Counted from the first letter of the stretch, positions 53,756 through 62,652 are shown. The stretch: DNA of 64,000 bases from an uncultured Paracoccaceae bacterium (GCA_947488175.1 CANKYO010000003.1:372001-436000), one strand, 5' to 3'. Translations and numbers: made by a program. The notes: generated from the sequence alone by a model not told the origin.

Positions 53756-55006
53756 ATGGCCGCCCCCGGAGAGAACCTGCGCATCAATGGTGAACGCCTG
53801 TGGGACAGCCTGATGGAGATGGCCAAGATCGGCCCCGGCGTAGCGGGCGGCAACAACCGCCAGACCCTGACGGATGAAGACAGCGAAGGCCGCCATCTGT
53901 TCCAGAAATGGTGCGAAGATGCCGGCTGCACCATGGGCGTCGATGAGATCGGCAATATGTTCGCCCGGCGCGAAGGGACCGATCCGGATGCGCTGCCTGT
54001 CTATGTTGGCTCGCATCTGGATACCCAGCCGACGGGTGGGAAGTATGATGGGGTGCTTGGGGTGCTGGGTGGATTGGAGATTATCCGCACGCTGAACGAT
54101 CTTGATATCAAGACCAAACACCCGATTGTCGTGACCAACTGGACCAATGAGGAGGGCACGCGGTATGCCCCCGCCATGCTCGCCTCGGGTGTTTTTGCAG
54201 GCAAGCATGAACTCGACTGGGCGTATGACCGCGTTGATGCCGATGGCAAACGGTTCGGGGATGAGTTGGAGCGCATCGGCTGGAAAGGCCCTGAAAAGGT
54301 CGGCGACCGCAAGATGCACGCCTTTTTCGAATTGCATATCGAACAGGGTCCGATCCTGGAGGCCGAAGGCAAAGATATCGGTGTCGTCACCCACGGGCAG
54401 GGCCTGCGTTGGATCGAATGCACGGTGACGGGCAAGGAAAGCCACACCGGATCAACCCCCATGCATATGCGCAAGAATGCGGGGCGCGGTTTGGCGCTAA
54501 TCACCGAACTGGTGCACGAGGTCGCGATGAAGAACCAGCCGAACGCGGTTGGCGCCATCGGCCATATCGACGTCTACCCCAACAGCCGCAACATCATCCC
54601 CGGCAAGGTGGTCTTCACCGTCGACATGCGCACGCATCTGCTGGACAAGCTGAACGCGATGGTGGCCGAACTGATGGAGCGCGCACCGAAGCTGTGCGAA
54701 GATATCGGCGTGTCGTTTGAGGCCGAAATCGTCGGCCAATTCGATCCACCAGCCTTTGATGAAGGCTGCGTGAAGGCCGTGCGCAACGCGGCAGAGCGGC
54801 TGGGTTACAGCCACATGGATATCGTCTCGGGCGCGGGGCATGATGCCTGCTGGATCAACGACCTGTATCCAACATCTATGGTCATGTGTCCTTGTGTCGA
54901 CGGGCTGAGCCACAACGAAGCGGAAGAAATCAGCCCCGAATGGGCGCGGGCGGGGACAGATGTGCTGTTCCACGCGGTCGTCGAGACGGCGGAGATTGTG
55001 GGGTGA
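53756..55006 (+). CDS. Zn-dependent N-carbamoyl amidohydrolase (beta-ureidopropionase type)
   Basis: 416 residues, M20/M28-like hydantoinase/carbamoylase (HyuC, PydC) family. Metal ligands sit in GSHLDTQPTGGKYDG, TNEEGTR and ELHIEQGP. In this pathway it would hydrolyse N-carbamoyl-beta-alanine to beta-alanine, CO2 and ammonia, the third step after PreTA and HydA. GAGGAGAGA precedes the ATG at 53756. Regulated by the RutR box upstream. The next gene in the pathway, hydA, is 465 bases away, with a GIY-YIG cassette between. Confidence 0.9.
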   Translation: MAAPGENLRINGERLWDSLMEMAKIGPGVAGGNNRQTLTDEDSEGRHLFQKWCEDAGCTMGVDEIGNMFARREGTDPDALPVYVGSHLDTQPTGGKYDGVLGVLGGLEIIRTLNDLDIKTKHPIVVTNWTNEEGTRYAPAMLASGVFAGKHELDWAYDRVDADGKRFGDELERIGWKGPEKVGDRKMHAFFELHIEQGPILEAEGKDIGVVTHGQGLRWIECTVTGKESHTGSTPMHMRKNAGRGLALITELVHEVAMKNQPNAVGAIGHIDVYPNSRNIIPGKVVFTVDMRTHLLDKLNAMVAELMERAPKLCEDIGVSFEAEIVGQFDPPAFDEGCVKAVRNAAERLGYSHMDIVSGAGHDACWINDLYPTSMVMCPCVDGLSHNEAEEISPEWARAGTDVLFHAVVETAEIVG

Positions 55007-55024
55007 AGGTCGCAACAAAAACCG

Positions 55025-55098
55025 ACGCAGTCCCGGACTTGATCCGGGACCTCATGGGCAACTTCGCAAGAAGTCCCGGATCAAGTCCGGGACTGCGT
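55025..55098. repeat. Inverted pair of REP-like palindromes
   Basis: Two 26-bp arms, 55025-55050 and 55073-55098, are exact reverse complements, separated by 22 bases. Each arm is itself an imperfect palindrome of the form GTCCCGGA-TCAAG-TCCGGGAC. This is the arrangement of a bacterial interspersed REP pair. It lies upstream of a GIY-YIG nuclease gene; a third unit follows that gene. Confidence 0.85.
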
Positions 55099-55135
55099 TA
55101 CATCTTTGTTAACCGCGATTGCGTCAATTCGAGGC

Positions 55136-55426
55136 ATGGCTTTCTACACATACATTGCGGCATGCAAATCCAATACGGCGATCTACATCGGCGTGACTGG
55201 CGATCTCCTCAAACGCATGTCCGAACACAAGTCCGGGCTAGGCAGCACGCACACAGCAAAGTATCGCATTCGCAAATTGGTATATTTCGAGACGCACGAA
55301 GCATTGCCCGATGCGATCTCGCGCGAAAAGAAACTCAAACGCTGGCGGCGCAACTGGAAAGACGCGCTGATCAACGAACAAAATCCGAACTGGTCCGACC
55401 TGATCATGGAGGTCTCGTTTCTCTGA
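55136..55426 (+). CDS. Small GIY-YIG nuclease
   Basis: 96 residues. Single GIY-YIG domain of the UPF0213 type: YTYIAACKS, YIGVTGDLLKR with the likely catalytic Arg27, SEHKSG, LVYFETH, AISREKKLKRWRRNWK and a terminal NPNWSDL. Such proteins are predicted DNA nucleases. It sits inside the pyrimidine operon, bracketed by REP-like palindromes in direct orientation (55073-55098 and 55428-55454). The last begins one base after its stop. Start at ATG 55136. Confidence 0.88.
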   Translation: MAFYTYIAACKSNTAIYIGVTGDLLKRMSEHKSGLGSTHTAKYRIRKLVYFETHEALPDAISREKKLKRWRRNWKDALINEQNPNWSDLIMEVSFL

Positions 55427-55427
55427 G

Positions 55428-55454
55428 GTCCCGGATCACGTCCGGGACTACGTT
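55428..55454. repeat. Third REP-like palindrome, after the GIY-YIG gene
   Basis: A unit beginning GTCCCGGATCACG and ending CCGGGACTACGTT, the same orientation as the 55073-55098 arm with two or three mismatches. It directly follows the GIY-YIG stop and is 18 bases before hydA. Confidence 0.8.
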
Positions 55455-55471
55455 GCACTAGGGAGAAACCA

Positions 55472-56926
55472 ATGACCAAAGTCATCAAAAACGGCACCAT
55501 CGTCACGCATGATCTGACCTATAAGGCTGACGTGCTGATCGACGGCGGTAAGATCACCGAGATCGGTCCAGATCTGAAAGGCGACGAGCAGCTCGACGCG
55601 ACCGGCTGTTATGTCATGCCGGGTGGGATCGACCCGCATACCCATCTGGAAATGCCTTTCATGGGCACCTATTCCAGCGATGATTTCGAAAGCGGCACCC
55701 GCGCCGCCCTGTCCGGCGGCACCACGATGGTCGTCGATTTCGCCCTGCCCAGCCCCGGTCAGGGTCTGCATGACGCGCTGCAGATGTGGGACAACAAATC
55801 GGGCCGCGCGAATTGCGATTACTCCTTCCACATGGCCGTCACTTGGTGGGGTGAGCAGGTCTTCAACGAGATGGAAAGCGTGATCAAGGATCGCGGCATC
55901 AACACCTTCAAGCATTTCATGGCCTATAAAGGCGCGCTGATGGTGAACGATGACGAGATGTATGCGTCCTTTTCGCGCCTTGCCTCGCTTGGGGGGATTG
56001 CGCTGGTCCATGCGGAAAATGGCGATGTGGTCGCCGAACTCTCTGCCAAGCTGCTGGCTGAGGGCAATACCGGCCCGGAGGCTCACGCCTATTCCCGCCC
56101 GCCCCAGGTCGAGGGCGAGGCGGCCAACCGCGCCATCATGATTGCCGACATGACCGGCGTGCCGCTTTATATCGTGCATGTGTCCTGTGAAGAGGCGCAT
56201 GAGGCGATCCGGCGCGCCCGTCAGCAAGGCAAGCGTGTCTGGGGCGAGCCGCTGATCCAGCATCTGACGCTGGATGAATCTGAGTATTTCAACAAAGACT
56301 GGGACCACGCCGCGCGCCGCGTCATGTCGCCCCCGTTCCGCAACAAGCAGCATCAGGATAGCCTCTGGGCCGGTTTGCAGGCCGGGTCATTGTCGGTTGT
56401 GGCGACGGACCATTGTGCCTTTACGACCGAGCAGAAACGGTTCGGCGTGGGCGATTTCACGAAGATTCCGAACGGGACGGGGGGGCTTGAGGACCGGATG
56501 CCGATGCTCTGGACCCACGGTGTGAAGACGGGACGGCTGACGATGAATGAGTTTGTCGCCGTGACCTCAACCAATATCGCCAAAGTGCTGAATTGCTACC
56601 CCAGGAAGGGGGCGGTTCTGGTGGGGGCCGACGCCGATCTGGTAGTCTGGGATCCGGAGAAGTCAAAGACGATCACGGCAGGCAGCCAGCAATCGGCCAT
56701 CGACTACAACGTGTTCGAAGGCAAAGAGGTAACAGGCCTGCCCCGGTTCACCTTGACGCGCGGCCATGTGGCCATCCATGACGGCGAAGTGCGCACGCAG
56801 GAAGGCCACGGCGAGTTCGTGAAACGCGAGGCGAATACGCCGACGAACAAGGCGCTGAGCACGTGGAAAGAACTGACCGCGCCACGGCCTGTGGAACGGA
56901 CGGGTATTCCGGCGACGGGGGTGTGA
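55472..56926 (+). CDS. hydA: Dihydropyrimidinase (D-hydantoinase)
   Basis: 484 residues, usual length. Cyclic amidohydrolase with the metal motif DPHTHLEMPF, the carboxylated-lysine region FKHFMAYKG, the HVSCEEAHEAI strand and ATDHCAF with the catalytic Asp. It opens dihydrouracil/dihydrothymine to the carbamoyl amino acid, the step between PreTA and the amidohydrolase. AGGGAGAAACC precedes the ATG. Confidence 0.94.
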   Translation: MTKVIKNGTIVTHDLTYKADVLIDGGKITEIGPDLKGDEQLDATGCYVMPGGIDPHTHLEMPFMGTYSSDDFESGTRAALSGGTTMVVDFALPSPGQGLHDALQMWDNKSGRANCDYSFHMAVTWWGEQVFNEMESVIKDRGINTFKHFMAYKGALMVNDDEMYASFSRLASLGGIALVHAENGDVVAELSAKLLAEGNTGPEAHAYSRPPQVEGEAANRAIMIADMTGVPLYIVHVSCEEAHEAIRRARQQGKRVWGEPLIQHLTLDESEYFNKDWDHAARRVMSPPFRNKQHQDSLWAGLQAGSLSVVATDHCAFTTEQKRFGVGDFTKIPNGTGGLEDRMPMLWTHGVKTGRLTMNEFVAVTSTNIAKVLNCYPRKGAVLVGADADLVVWDPEKSKTITAGSQQSAIDYNVFEGKEVTGLPRFTLTRGHVAIHDGEVRTQEGHGEFVKREANTPTNKALSTWKELTAPRPVERTGIPATGV

Positions 56927-56930
56927 CGGA

Positions 56931-57299
56931 TTGGGACCACTTGGGATAATTATAATCCTTGCCGCCGTCATATTGGTATTTGTCGGATTGGTATTGGGGA
57001 TTGCCCATCTTACAGCGCGACTGGGTTACCCAAAGATTGGCTTGGCCTTGGTGATGCTCGGGGGGGCTTACCTCGTTTATTCTGCCGCGATGACGCTGAT
57101 CGACTGCGCGGCAGTGCCCACTGTAGTTCCGCTGACAGGTGAGCTTTCTGGTGAGCTGTATGTGAGACACGCATGCGACGGGCAAGGTGGCTTTGCAAGC
57201 TATGTGTACGGGTTTGTCGCCGCGCCAAGTGGCGCGGTCATTCTGGCATTACTTGCATGGCGCCGTTGGAAAATGCTGCCCGTGTTCCCATCAATATGA
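56931..57299 (+). CDS. Hypothetical membrane protein
   Basis: 122 residues with three predicted helices (about 5-27, 36-56 and 92-110) and a short loop with two cysteines. TTG start four bases after the hydA stop. No recognised family. It may be an accessory of the following importer or a passenger of the operon. Confidence 0.6.
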   Translation: MGPLGIIIILAAVILVFVGLVLGIAHLTARLGYPKIGLALVMLGGAYLVYSAAMTLIDCAAVPTVVPLTGELSGELYVRHACDGQGGFASYVYGFVAAPSGAVILALLAWRRWKMLPVFPSI

Positions 57300-57352
57300 T
57301 GAAACCATGTCTGCCCCTACCCTTTTTGCAACTTCCGAGGATTTGATTGCCT

Positions 57353-58192
57353 ATGCCAACTGTTGCTGAACTTGCCGTACAATCACTTGGTGCAGAGACA
57401 CCCGACGCAGCACATGGTGGTCAAGTGATTGCCGCGCGTGCTCTCAATCTCACCTTCCAGACCAACGATGGCCCGGTTCATGCCCTCAAGGATGTGAACC
57501 TAACGATCAACAAGGGCGATTTCGTCAGCTTTATCGGCCCTTCTGGCTGCGGCAAGACTACTTTCCTTCGGTGCATCGCGGGGCTCGAAGCCCCCACCGG
57601 GGGCGAGATCACCGTCAACGGCATGACCCCGGACGAGGCGCGGCGGGCGCGGGCCTATGGCTATGTGTTTCAGGCGGCGGGTCTTTATCCGTGGCGCACG
57701 ATCGGCGGGAATATCAAGCTGCCATTGGAGATCATGGGGTTTTCCAAGTCCGAGCAGGCGGATCGGGTCAAACGAGTGCTGGACCTTGTTGATCTGGCGG
57801 GGTTCGAGAAGAAGTTTCCGTGGCAACTCTCCGGCGGGATGCAACAACGCGCCAGCATCGCCCGCGCGCTGGCTTTTGACGCGGATATCCTGCTGATGGA
57901 CGAACCCTTTGGCGCGCTGGACGAGATTGTGCGGGACCATCTGAATGAACAACTGCTCCAGTTGTGGGCGCGGACCGAAAAGACGATTGGGTTTGTGACC
58001 CACTCGATCCCCGAGGCGGTGTATCTGTCCACCAAGATCGTCGTCATGTCCCCCCGTCCGGGCCGGATCACCGACGTGATCGACAGCCCACTGCCGAAAG
58101 AGCGGCCTTTGGACATTCGGGACACGCCGGAATTTATCGAGATCGCGCATCGGGTGCGTGATGGTTTGCGGGCGGGGCATGTGGATGACTAG
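57353..58192 (+). CDS. ABC importer ATPase (SsuB/TauB/ThiZ type)
   Basis: 279 residues. Walker A GPSGCGKTTF, Q-loop FQAAGLYPWRT, signature LSGGMQQRAS, Walker B ILLMDEPFGALDE and switch His in VTHSIPEAV. Energises the two permeases and the NMT1/THI5-type binding protein that follow. Its place after hydA in the RutR region suggests pyrimidine or precursor uptake. ATG at 57353; a short open frame (57307-57369) overlaps its start. Confidence 0.93.
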   Translation: MPTVAELAVQSLGAETPDAAHGGQVIAARALNLTFQTNDGPVHALKDVNLTINKGDFVSFIGPSGCGKTTFLRCIAGLEAPTGGEITVNGMTPDEARRARAYGYVFQAAGLYPWRTIGGNIKLPLEIMGFSKSEQADRVKRVLDLVDLAGFEKKFPWQLSGGMQQRASIARALAFDADILLMDEPFGALDEIVRDHLNEQLLQLWARTEKTIGFVTHSIPEAVYLSTKIVVMSPRPGRITDVIDSPLPKERPLDIRDTPEFIEIAHRVRDGLRAGHVDD

Positions 58193-58197
58193 GGTTT

Positions 58198-58232
58198 GCC
58201 TCCGGCGAGGATATTTGCGCTCGGAAGAAGCC
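58198..58232 (+). repeat. Rhodobacteraceae-type GCCTCCGGCG intergenic motif
   Basis: GCCTCCGGCGAGGATATTT is followed by GCGCTCGGAAGAAGCC. I recall near-identical motifs scattered between genes of Rhodobacteraceae. It fills the gap between the ABC ATPase stop and the permease start, which supports the later GTG start of the permease. Confidence 0.5.
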
Positions 58233-58243
58233 GGGGGTCCTGC

Positions 58244-59164
58244 GTGAAATCGTTGCTGCCGATCCTGACCGTCATTGGTGCGATCCTGCTGGTTTGGTTC
58301 GTTGCCGTGGTGCCCATGAACATGCATCTGACAGCTGATCAAGCGCAACGGGACGGGTTGGTTGTGTCGCCAGAAACCCCGGCGGAACGGCAAACCTATT
58401 CGGGGCTTGGTCTGACCTTGAAGAATCCGTCGCTGATTGGTTTGACCTATGGTCTGGAACGTCCGCGCCTGCCGTCACCGCATCAGGTTGGTGCCGAGAT
58501 GTGGGATACGATCTTTGAGAAACGGGTCACATCGCGCCGGTCGCTGGTCTATCACGGCTGGGTGACCCTATCCGCCACGTTGCTGGGTTTCGCCATTGGC
58601 ACGACGCTGGGCATCCTGCTGGCCGTCGGGATCGTCTATAACAAGGCCATGGACATGAGCGTCATGCCTTGGGCGATTGCCAGCCAGACCATTCCCATTC
58701 TAGCACTCGCCCCGATGATCATCGTGATGCTGGGGGCGATTGGCATTCAGGGGTTGTTCCCGAAATCAGTGATCAGCGCCTATTTGAGTTTCTTTCCCGT
58801 CGTGGTCGGCATGGTCAAAGGGCTGCGCAGCCCCGATGCGATGCAGATGGATCTGCTGCGGACATACAATGCCAGCTCCGCCCAGGGGTTCTGGAAACTG
58901 CGCCTGCCGGCCTCGGTGCCGTATCTCTTTGCATCGCTCAAGATCGGGATATCGGCGTCACTGGTGGGCGCCATTGTGGCTGAACTGCCTACCGGCGCGC
59001 GGGCCGGGTTTGGTGCGCGGATGCTGGTGGGGGACCAATACGGGCAGCCGCTGGTCACATGGGCGGCGCTTTTTGCGGCCGCAATCACGGCGGCGGCCCT
59101 TGTGGGCCTCTTCAGCGCGATTGAGCGGATGACCCTGCGCCGCATGGGGATGCAGGCAACATGA
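58244..59164 (+). CDS. ABC importer permease
   Basis: 306 residues from the GTG at 58244 (an earlier in-frame start at 58196 would translate the intergenic motif). A first helix (about 5-25), a periplasmic loop and five further helices follow, with the inner-membrane permease signature at about 220-245 (KLRLPASVPYLFASLKIG). SsuC/TauC/ThiX family. Partner of the next permease, suggesting a heterodimer. Confidence 0.9.
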   Translation: MKSLLPILTVIGAILLVWFVAVVPMNMHLTADQAQRDGLVVSPETPAERQTYSGLGLTLKNPSLIGLTYGLERPRLPSPHQVGAEMWDTIFEKRVTSRRSLVYHGWVTLSATLLGFAIGTTLGILLAVGIVYNKAMDMSVMPWAIASQTIPILALAPMIIVMLGAIGIQGLFPKSVISAYLSFFPVVVGMVKGLRSPDAMQMDLLRTYNASSAQGFWKLRLPASVPYLFASLKIGISASLVGAIVAELPTGARAGFGARMLVGDQYGQPLVTWAALFAAAITAAALVGLFSAIERMTLRRMGMQAT

Positions 59165-60012
59165 CCGGCACAGCGATCATCGGGGCGCTGGCCGTCTGGG
59201 GCGCTGGCTGGTTCATCAACAGTCGTCTGGCCAACTCTGCCGCGGCCCAGACCCGTTTGGTCAAACTGCTTGTCCCCGCCATTTTCGGCCTGACGATCCT
59301 GATCATGTGGGAAATGCTGGTGCGGCTGCTCGAGGTCAGCCCGGTCATTCTGCCCCCGCCCACGGCCATCGCGGAACGGTTCGGGCAGGAACTGCCCCTG
59401 CTTTGGGCCGACTTCGAGCAGACCGTGATCAAGGGCGCGATGACCGGTTATGTCCTTGGCGCGCTTGCGGCGCTTGGTATCGCCATTCTTGCGGACAGGT
59501 CGGAATTCTGGATCAGGGGTGTTTTGCCGGTCGGCGGCTTCATGGCCGCCCTGCCGATTGTAGGCACGGCCCCGATTTTCGTAAAGTGGCTGGGCAGCGA
59601 CTGGGAATCGAAGGCCGCCGTTGTTGGCGTCATGGTATTCTTCCCCATCTTCGTGAACGTTATCGCCGGCCTGCGCGACACATCGGCGATGCAGCGCGAC
59701 CTGATGCGCACCTATGGGGCCGGATACTGGCCGACCCTGGTCAAGCTGCGCCTGCCCGCAGCCATGCCCTTCATCTTCAACGGGCTGAAGATCGCGACCA
59801 CGCTTGCCCTGATCGGGGCTATTGTTGCTGAATTCTTTGGCTCACCCACCGTCGGTATGGGCTTTCGGATATCGACCTCGGTCGGTCAGCTTGCGCTAGA
59901 TCTGGTCTGGGCCGAAATTGTGGTGGCGGCGATCGCCGGAAGCGCGTTCTATGGGGCCATGGCATGGATCGAAAGCCGGGTGACATTCTGGCACCCGTCA
60001 CAACGGAAATAA
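59161..60012 (+). CDS. ABC importer permease
   Basis: 283 residues, about six helices. The permease signature is visible as KLRLPAAMPFIFNGLKIA. Its start overlaps the stop of the previous permease gene by 4 bases. Second half of a likely heterodimeric channel for the NMT1/THI5-type substrate. Confidence 0.92.
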   Translation: MTGTAIIGALAVWGAGWFINSRLANSAAAQTRLVKLLVPAIFGLTILIMWEMLVRLLEVSPVILPPPTAIAERFGQELPLLWADFEQTVIKGAMTGYVLGALAALGIAILADRSEFWIRGVLPVGGFMAALPIVGTAPIFVKWLGSDWESKAAVVGVMVFFPIFVNVIAGLRDTSAMQRDLMRTYGAGYWPTLVKLRLPAAMPFIFNGLKIATTLALIGAIVAEFFGSPTVGMGFRISTSVGQLALDLVWAEIVVAAIAGSAFYGAMAWIESRVTFWHPSQRK

Positions 60013-60055
60013 CCAAGCCCCGTAAAGTGGGCGCATAACTGACTTGGAGGTCAAT

Positions 60056-61048
60056 ATGAAAAGACTACTGATTGCCGCAGCACTTGCCGCAGGTCTGGGC
60101 GGGACAGCCCATGCGGACGGGCACGCCAATGACGTGACGCTGCAACTGCAATGGGTGACCCAATCCCAATTCGCGGGCTATTACGTGGCCCAGGATCAGG
60201 GGTTTTACGAAGAGGAAGGGCTGAACGTGACCATCCTGTCCGGTGGTCCCGATATCGCCCCACCTCAGGTGCTGGCCGGTGGGGGCGCTGATGTGATGCT
60301 GAACTGGATGCCCTCGGCGCTCGCCGCCCGTGAAAAGGGCCTGCCGGTGGTCAATATCGCCCAGCCATTCAAGACATCTGGCCTGATGCTGACATGCTGG
60401 AAGGACACGGGCATCGAAACGGTCGAGGATTTTCGGGGCAAAACCATCGGCGTTTGGTTCTTCGGCAACGAATATCCGTTCCTGAGCTGGATGAGCCAGG
60501 TCGGCATCCCGACCGACGGGGGCGAGGAAGGTGTGACCGTGCTTAAGCAAGGCTTCAACGTCGATCCGCTGCTCCAGCGCCAGGCAGATTGCATTTCGAC
60601 CATGACTTATAATGAATATGGTCAGGTGTTGGATGCGGGCGTGTCCGAGGATGAACTGATCACCTTCAAATACGAGGATCAGGGCGTGGCCACCCTTGAG
60701 GACGGGATTTATGTGCTCGAGGAGAACCTCGAAGATCCCGTGTTCGTGGACAAGATGGTCCGCTTTGTGCGCGCATCGATGAAAGGCTGGAAATGGGCCG
60801 AGGAAAACCCCGAAGAAGCCGCGGGCATCGTTCTGGACAATGACGAAACCGGGGCGCAGTCAGAGGCCGCGCAGATCCGCATGATGGGCGAGATTGCCAA
60901 GCTGACGGCGGGGTCCAACGGGTCGCTTGATCCGGCGGATTTCCAGCGGACCGTCGACACATTGCTGGCCGGCGGGTCAGACCCTGTGATCACGGCCCAG
61001 CCCGAAGGGGCGTGGACCAGCATGATCACCGATCAGGCGCTGAACTAA
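60056..61048 (+). CDS. NMT1/THI5-like periplasmic substrate-binding protein
   Basis: 330 residues with a signal peptide (LLIAAALAAGLGGTAHA). Mature part begins with the NMT1/THI5 pattern LQLQWVTQSQFAGYYVAQDQ and later DFRGKTIGVW. Relatives bind pyrimidine-like or riboflavin/thiamin precursors. With the pyrimidine genes nearby, uracil, thymine or a hydropyrimidine is a reasonable guess. TTGGAGG precedes the ATG at 60056. Confidence 0.92.
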   Translation: MKRLLIAAALAAGLGGTAHADGHANDVTLQLQWVTQSQFAGYYVAQDQGFYEEEGLNVTILSGGPDIAPPQVLAGGGADVMLNWMPSALAAREKGLPVVNIAQPFKTSGLMLTCWKDTGIETVEDFRGKTIGVWFFGNEYPFLSWMSQVGIPTDGGEEGVTVLKQGFNVDPLLQRQADCISTMTYNEYGQVLDAGVSEDELITFKYEDQGVATLEDGIYVLEENLEDPVFVDKMVRFVRASMKGWKWAEENPEEAAGIVLDNDETGAQSEAAQIRMMGEIAKLTAGSNGSLDPADFQRTVDTLLAGGSDPVITAQPEGAWTSMITDQALN

Positions 61049-61069
61049 TCGGACCAGATACGGTTTGGG

Positions 61070-61094
61070 CGGGCGCTGCGATACGCGGCGCCCG
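61070..61094 (+). terminator. Terminator-like hairpin after the ABC operon
   Basis: An 11-bp GC-rich stem (CGGGCGCTGCG at 61070-61080 and CGCGGCGCCCG at 61084-61094, one G-T pair, loop ATA), 22 bases after the binding-protein stop. Only a weak T-rich stretch follows. Confidence 0.6.
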
Positions 61095-61176
61095 TCTGTC
61101 ATTTGCGCAGCTTGTGTTTTCAATGACTTAGGGCCAATATCTTGAAAAAAATGGCAGCATTACTTACCTAATTACT

Positions 61177-62049
61177 ATGCCCATTTTCATACAATCGCTT
61201 CCGCTCTCACTTTCCGCTTTCTGGCGCTATCTGATCCTGATGCCGTTCCTGGCGATCGGTTCGATCATTTTCCATTTCGCCAGCATAATCCCTTTTGTCG
61301 GTTGGCTGGTACCGGGGATGATCAGCGTCTGGTTGACGGTGATGGGTCTGCGCTGTGCCCTCGCGGCCCGCGGCTATACCCAAGGCATCGACGGCGGAAC
61401 GCTGTTGACGGTCTGTCTTTACTTCAGCGTTATTTTCCTCGGTGTCGGGATCATCCTTAATCTCTTCATGTCGGCGGTATTCTGGCTGGTACAGCAGGCG
61501 GGGCTGACGATTGACCCGCTCGGTCTGTTTGCCGGGCTATTCGGCGCGTCACCCTATTGGAGCGCGGCGCTCCTTGCGGTCCTTGCGCCGCTCGCATTCA
61601 CCACCGCCGCCTTTGCTGTCCCCCTGACGGCTGCCGCTGCATCGACAGGCCCGCGCGGCTGGAATTACAAGGCATTTGCTGGTTTTGGCCAAGGCGTGAT
61701 CGGGCTGATGATCGTCATGGCGGTTTGGCTGTTCAGTGGCCATATCTTCTCGATCTTTGGCGAAATCTGGACCGGCTTTGGCCTGATCGTCACCATGATA
61801 TGGGCCATTGTCGAAGGTGAAAGCCTGCAATGGGACACGGACTTTGCCCCGTTCACAGCCTTGCGCGGCGCGCTCATCATGGCCTGGGCATCCAGCTGGT
61901 ATTTCGCGACCGCCGTGCTGACATGGGAACGTTACGCGCAGGTGCCGCAAGGCAAACCCGGCCATCAAGGGGAACAGAGCAGTCTCACCACAAAGGATAT
62001 CCGGGACCTGCGCCGTGCCCGCATGCGCGGGAACAAATCAACGAGGTGA
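61177..62049 (+). CDS. Hypothetical polytopic membrane protein
   Basis: 290 residues with about six membrane helices and a charged C-terminal tail (about 255-290). No recognised family. The upstream gap is AT-rich and probably holds its promoter. It converges on the MAPEG gene. Confidence 0.7.
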   Translation: MPIFIQSLPLSLSAFWRYLILMPFLAIGSIIFHFASIIPFVGWLVPGMISVWLTVMGLRCALAARGYTQGIDGGTLLTVCLYFSVIFLGVGIILNLFMSAVFWLVQQAGLTIDPLGLFAGLFGASPYWSAALLAVLAPLAFTTAAFAVPLTAAAASTGPRGWNYKAFAGFGQGVIGLMIVMAVWLFSGHIFSIFGEIWTGFGLIVTMIWAIVEGESLQWDTDFAPFTALRGALIMAWASSWYFATAVLTWERYAQVPQGKPGHQGEQSSLTTKDIRDLRRARMRGNKSTR

Positions 62050-62138
62050 TCACGGGTTATAAGTTGAGCGAAGCGTGAACCCCGTCCGGGGCTTGTCCCG
62101 ATAACTCATACAGATAAGGCTTCGAGCCTTCTTCCTGT
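62050..62138. terminator. Bidirectional terminator region between convergent genes
   Basis: AAGGCT (62116-62121), loop TCG and AGCCTT (62125-62130) form a perfect small hairpin near the MAPEG stop. A second GC-rich motif, CCCCGTCCGGGG, lies at about 62080-62091 and resembles a decayed REP unit. Confidence 0.5.
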
Positions 62139-62579
62139 TCAAAGAAGCGCGACCAAAGCCGCCGTTGCGATGACAATATTCGCGAGCAGGCACACCACGA
62201 ATGACAGGGTGCGCGGACCACCGGCGATCTTGCCTACACCGGCGTAGTAGAATGCCCAGAATGCGATCCGGGCCGCCAGATAAACGCCTGCTGCAATGTT
62301 AATCACCACCGCTGCACTGCCCGCAATGATCGCCACCAGCAGAGCCGCCACAAAGGCTGGCAGGCTTTCGGCAGAGTTCTGATATGTGCGCAACGCCCGG
62401 AAGCTCAGTTTGGTATGATCGAACCGCAATGGCATCCCCGGCACCTGTTCTTCCTTCACAAAGGCGAGCGGTGCGGTCAGGAAGTTCTGGATCAATGTCA
62501 TCAGTGAGAGGATGGCAAGCACCATCAGAGCGGGACGATATGCCTCCAGATAAGGCAATGTGTCAAAGAGTGTGGTCAT
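62139..62579 (-). CDS. MAPEG-family membrane protein
   Basis: 146 residues with four predicted helices. Pattern RTYQNSAESLPAFVAALL is typical of bacterial MAPEG (glutathione/eicosanoid enzyme) proteins. Divergent from a TetR gene, with a palindromic operator between, so it is probably the target of that repressor. Confidence 0.87.
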   Translation of the reverse strand: MTTLFDTLPYLEAYRPALMVLAILSLMTLIQNFLTAPLAFVKEEQVPGMPLRFDHTKLSFRALRTYQNSAESLPAFVAALLVAIIAGSAAVVINIAAGVYLAARIAFWAFYYAGVGKIAGGPRTLSFVVCLLANIVIATAALVALL

Positions 62580-62628
62580 GTCAGGGCCTTTCGCGGTGAA
62601 TTATTTGATCATCACCATGTCAGCATTC

Positions 62629-62652
62629 AAAATATGTTAAAGAACATATTTT
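62629..62652. promoter_or_regulatory. TetR-type operator between MAPEG and TetR genes
   Basis: Perfect inverted repeat: AAAATATGTT (62629-62638), spacer AAAG, AACATATTTT (62643-62652). It lies 50 bases from the MAPEG start and 47 bases from the TetR start, the usual place for the operator of a divergent TetR repressor. Confidence 0.8.
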
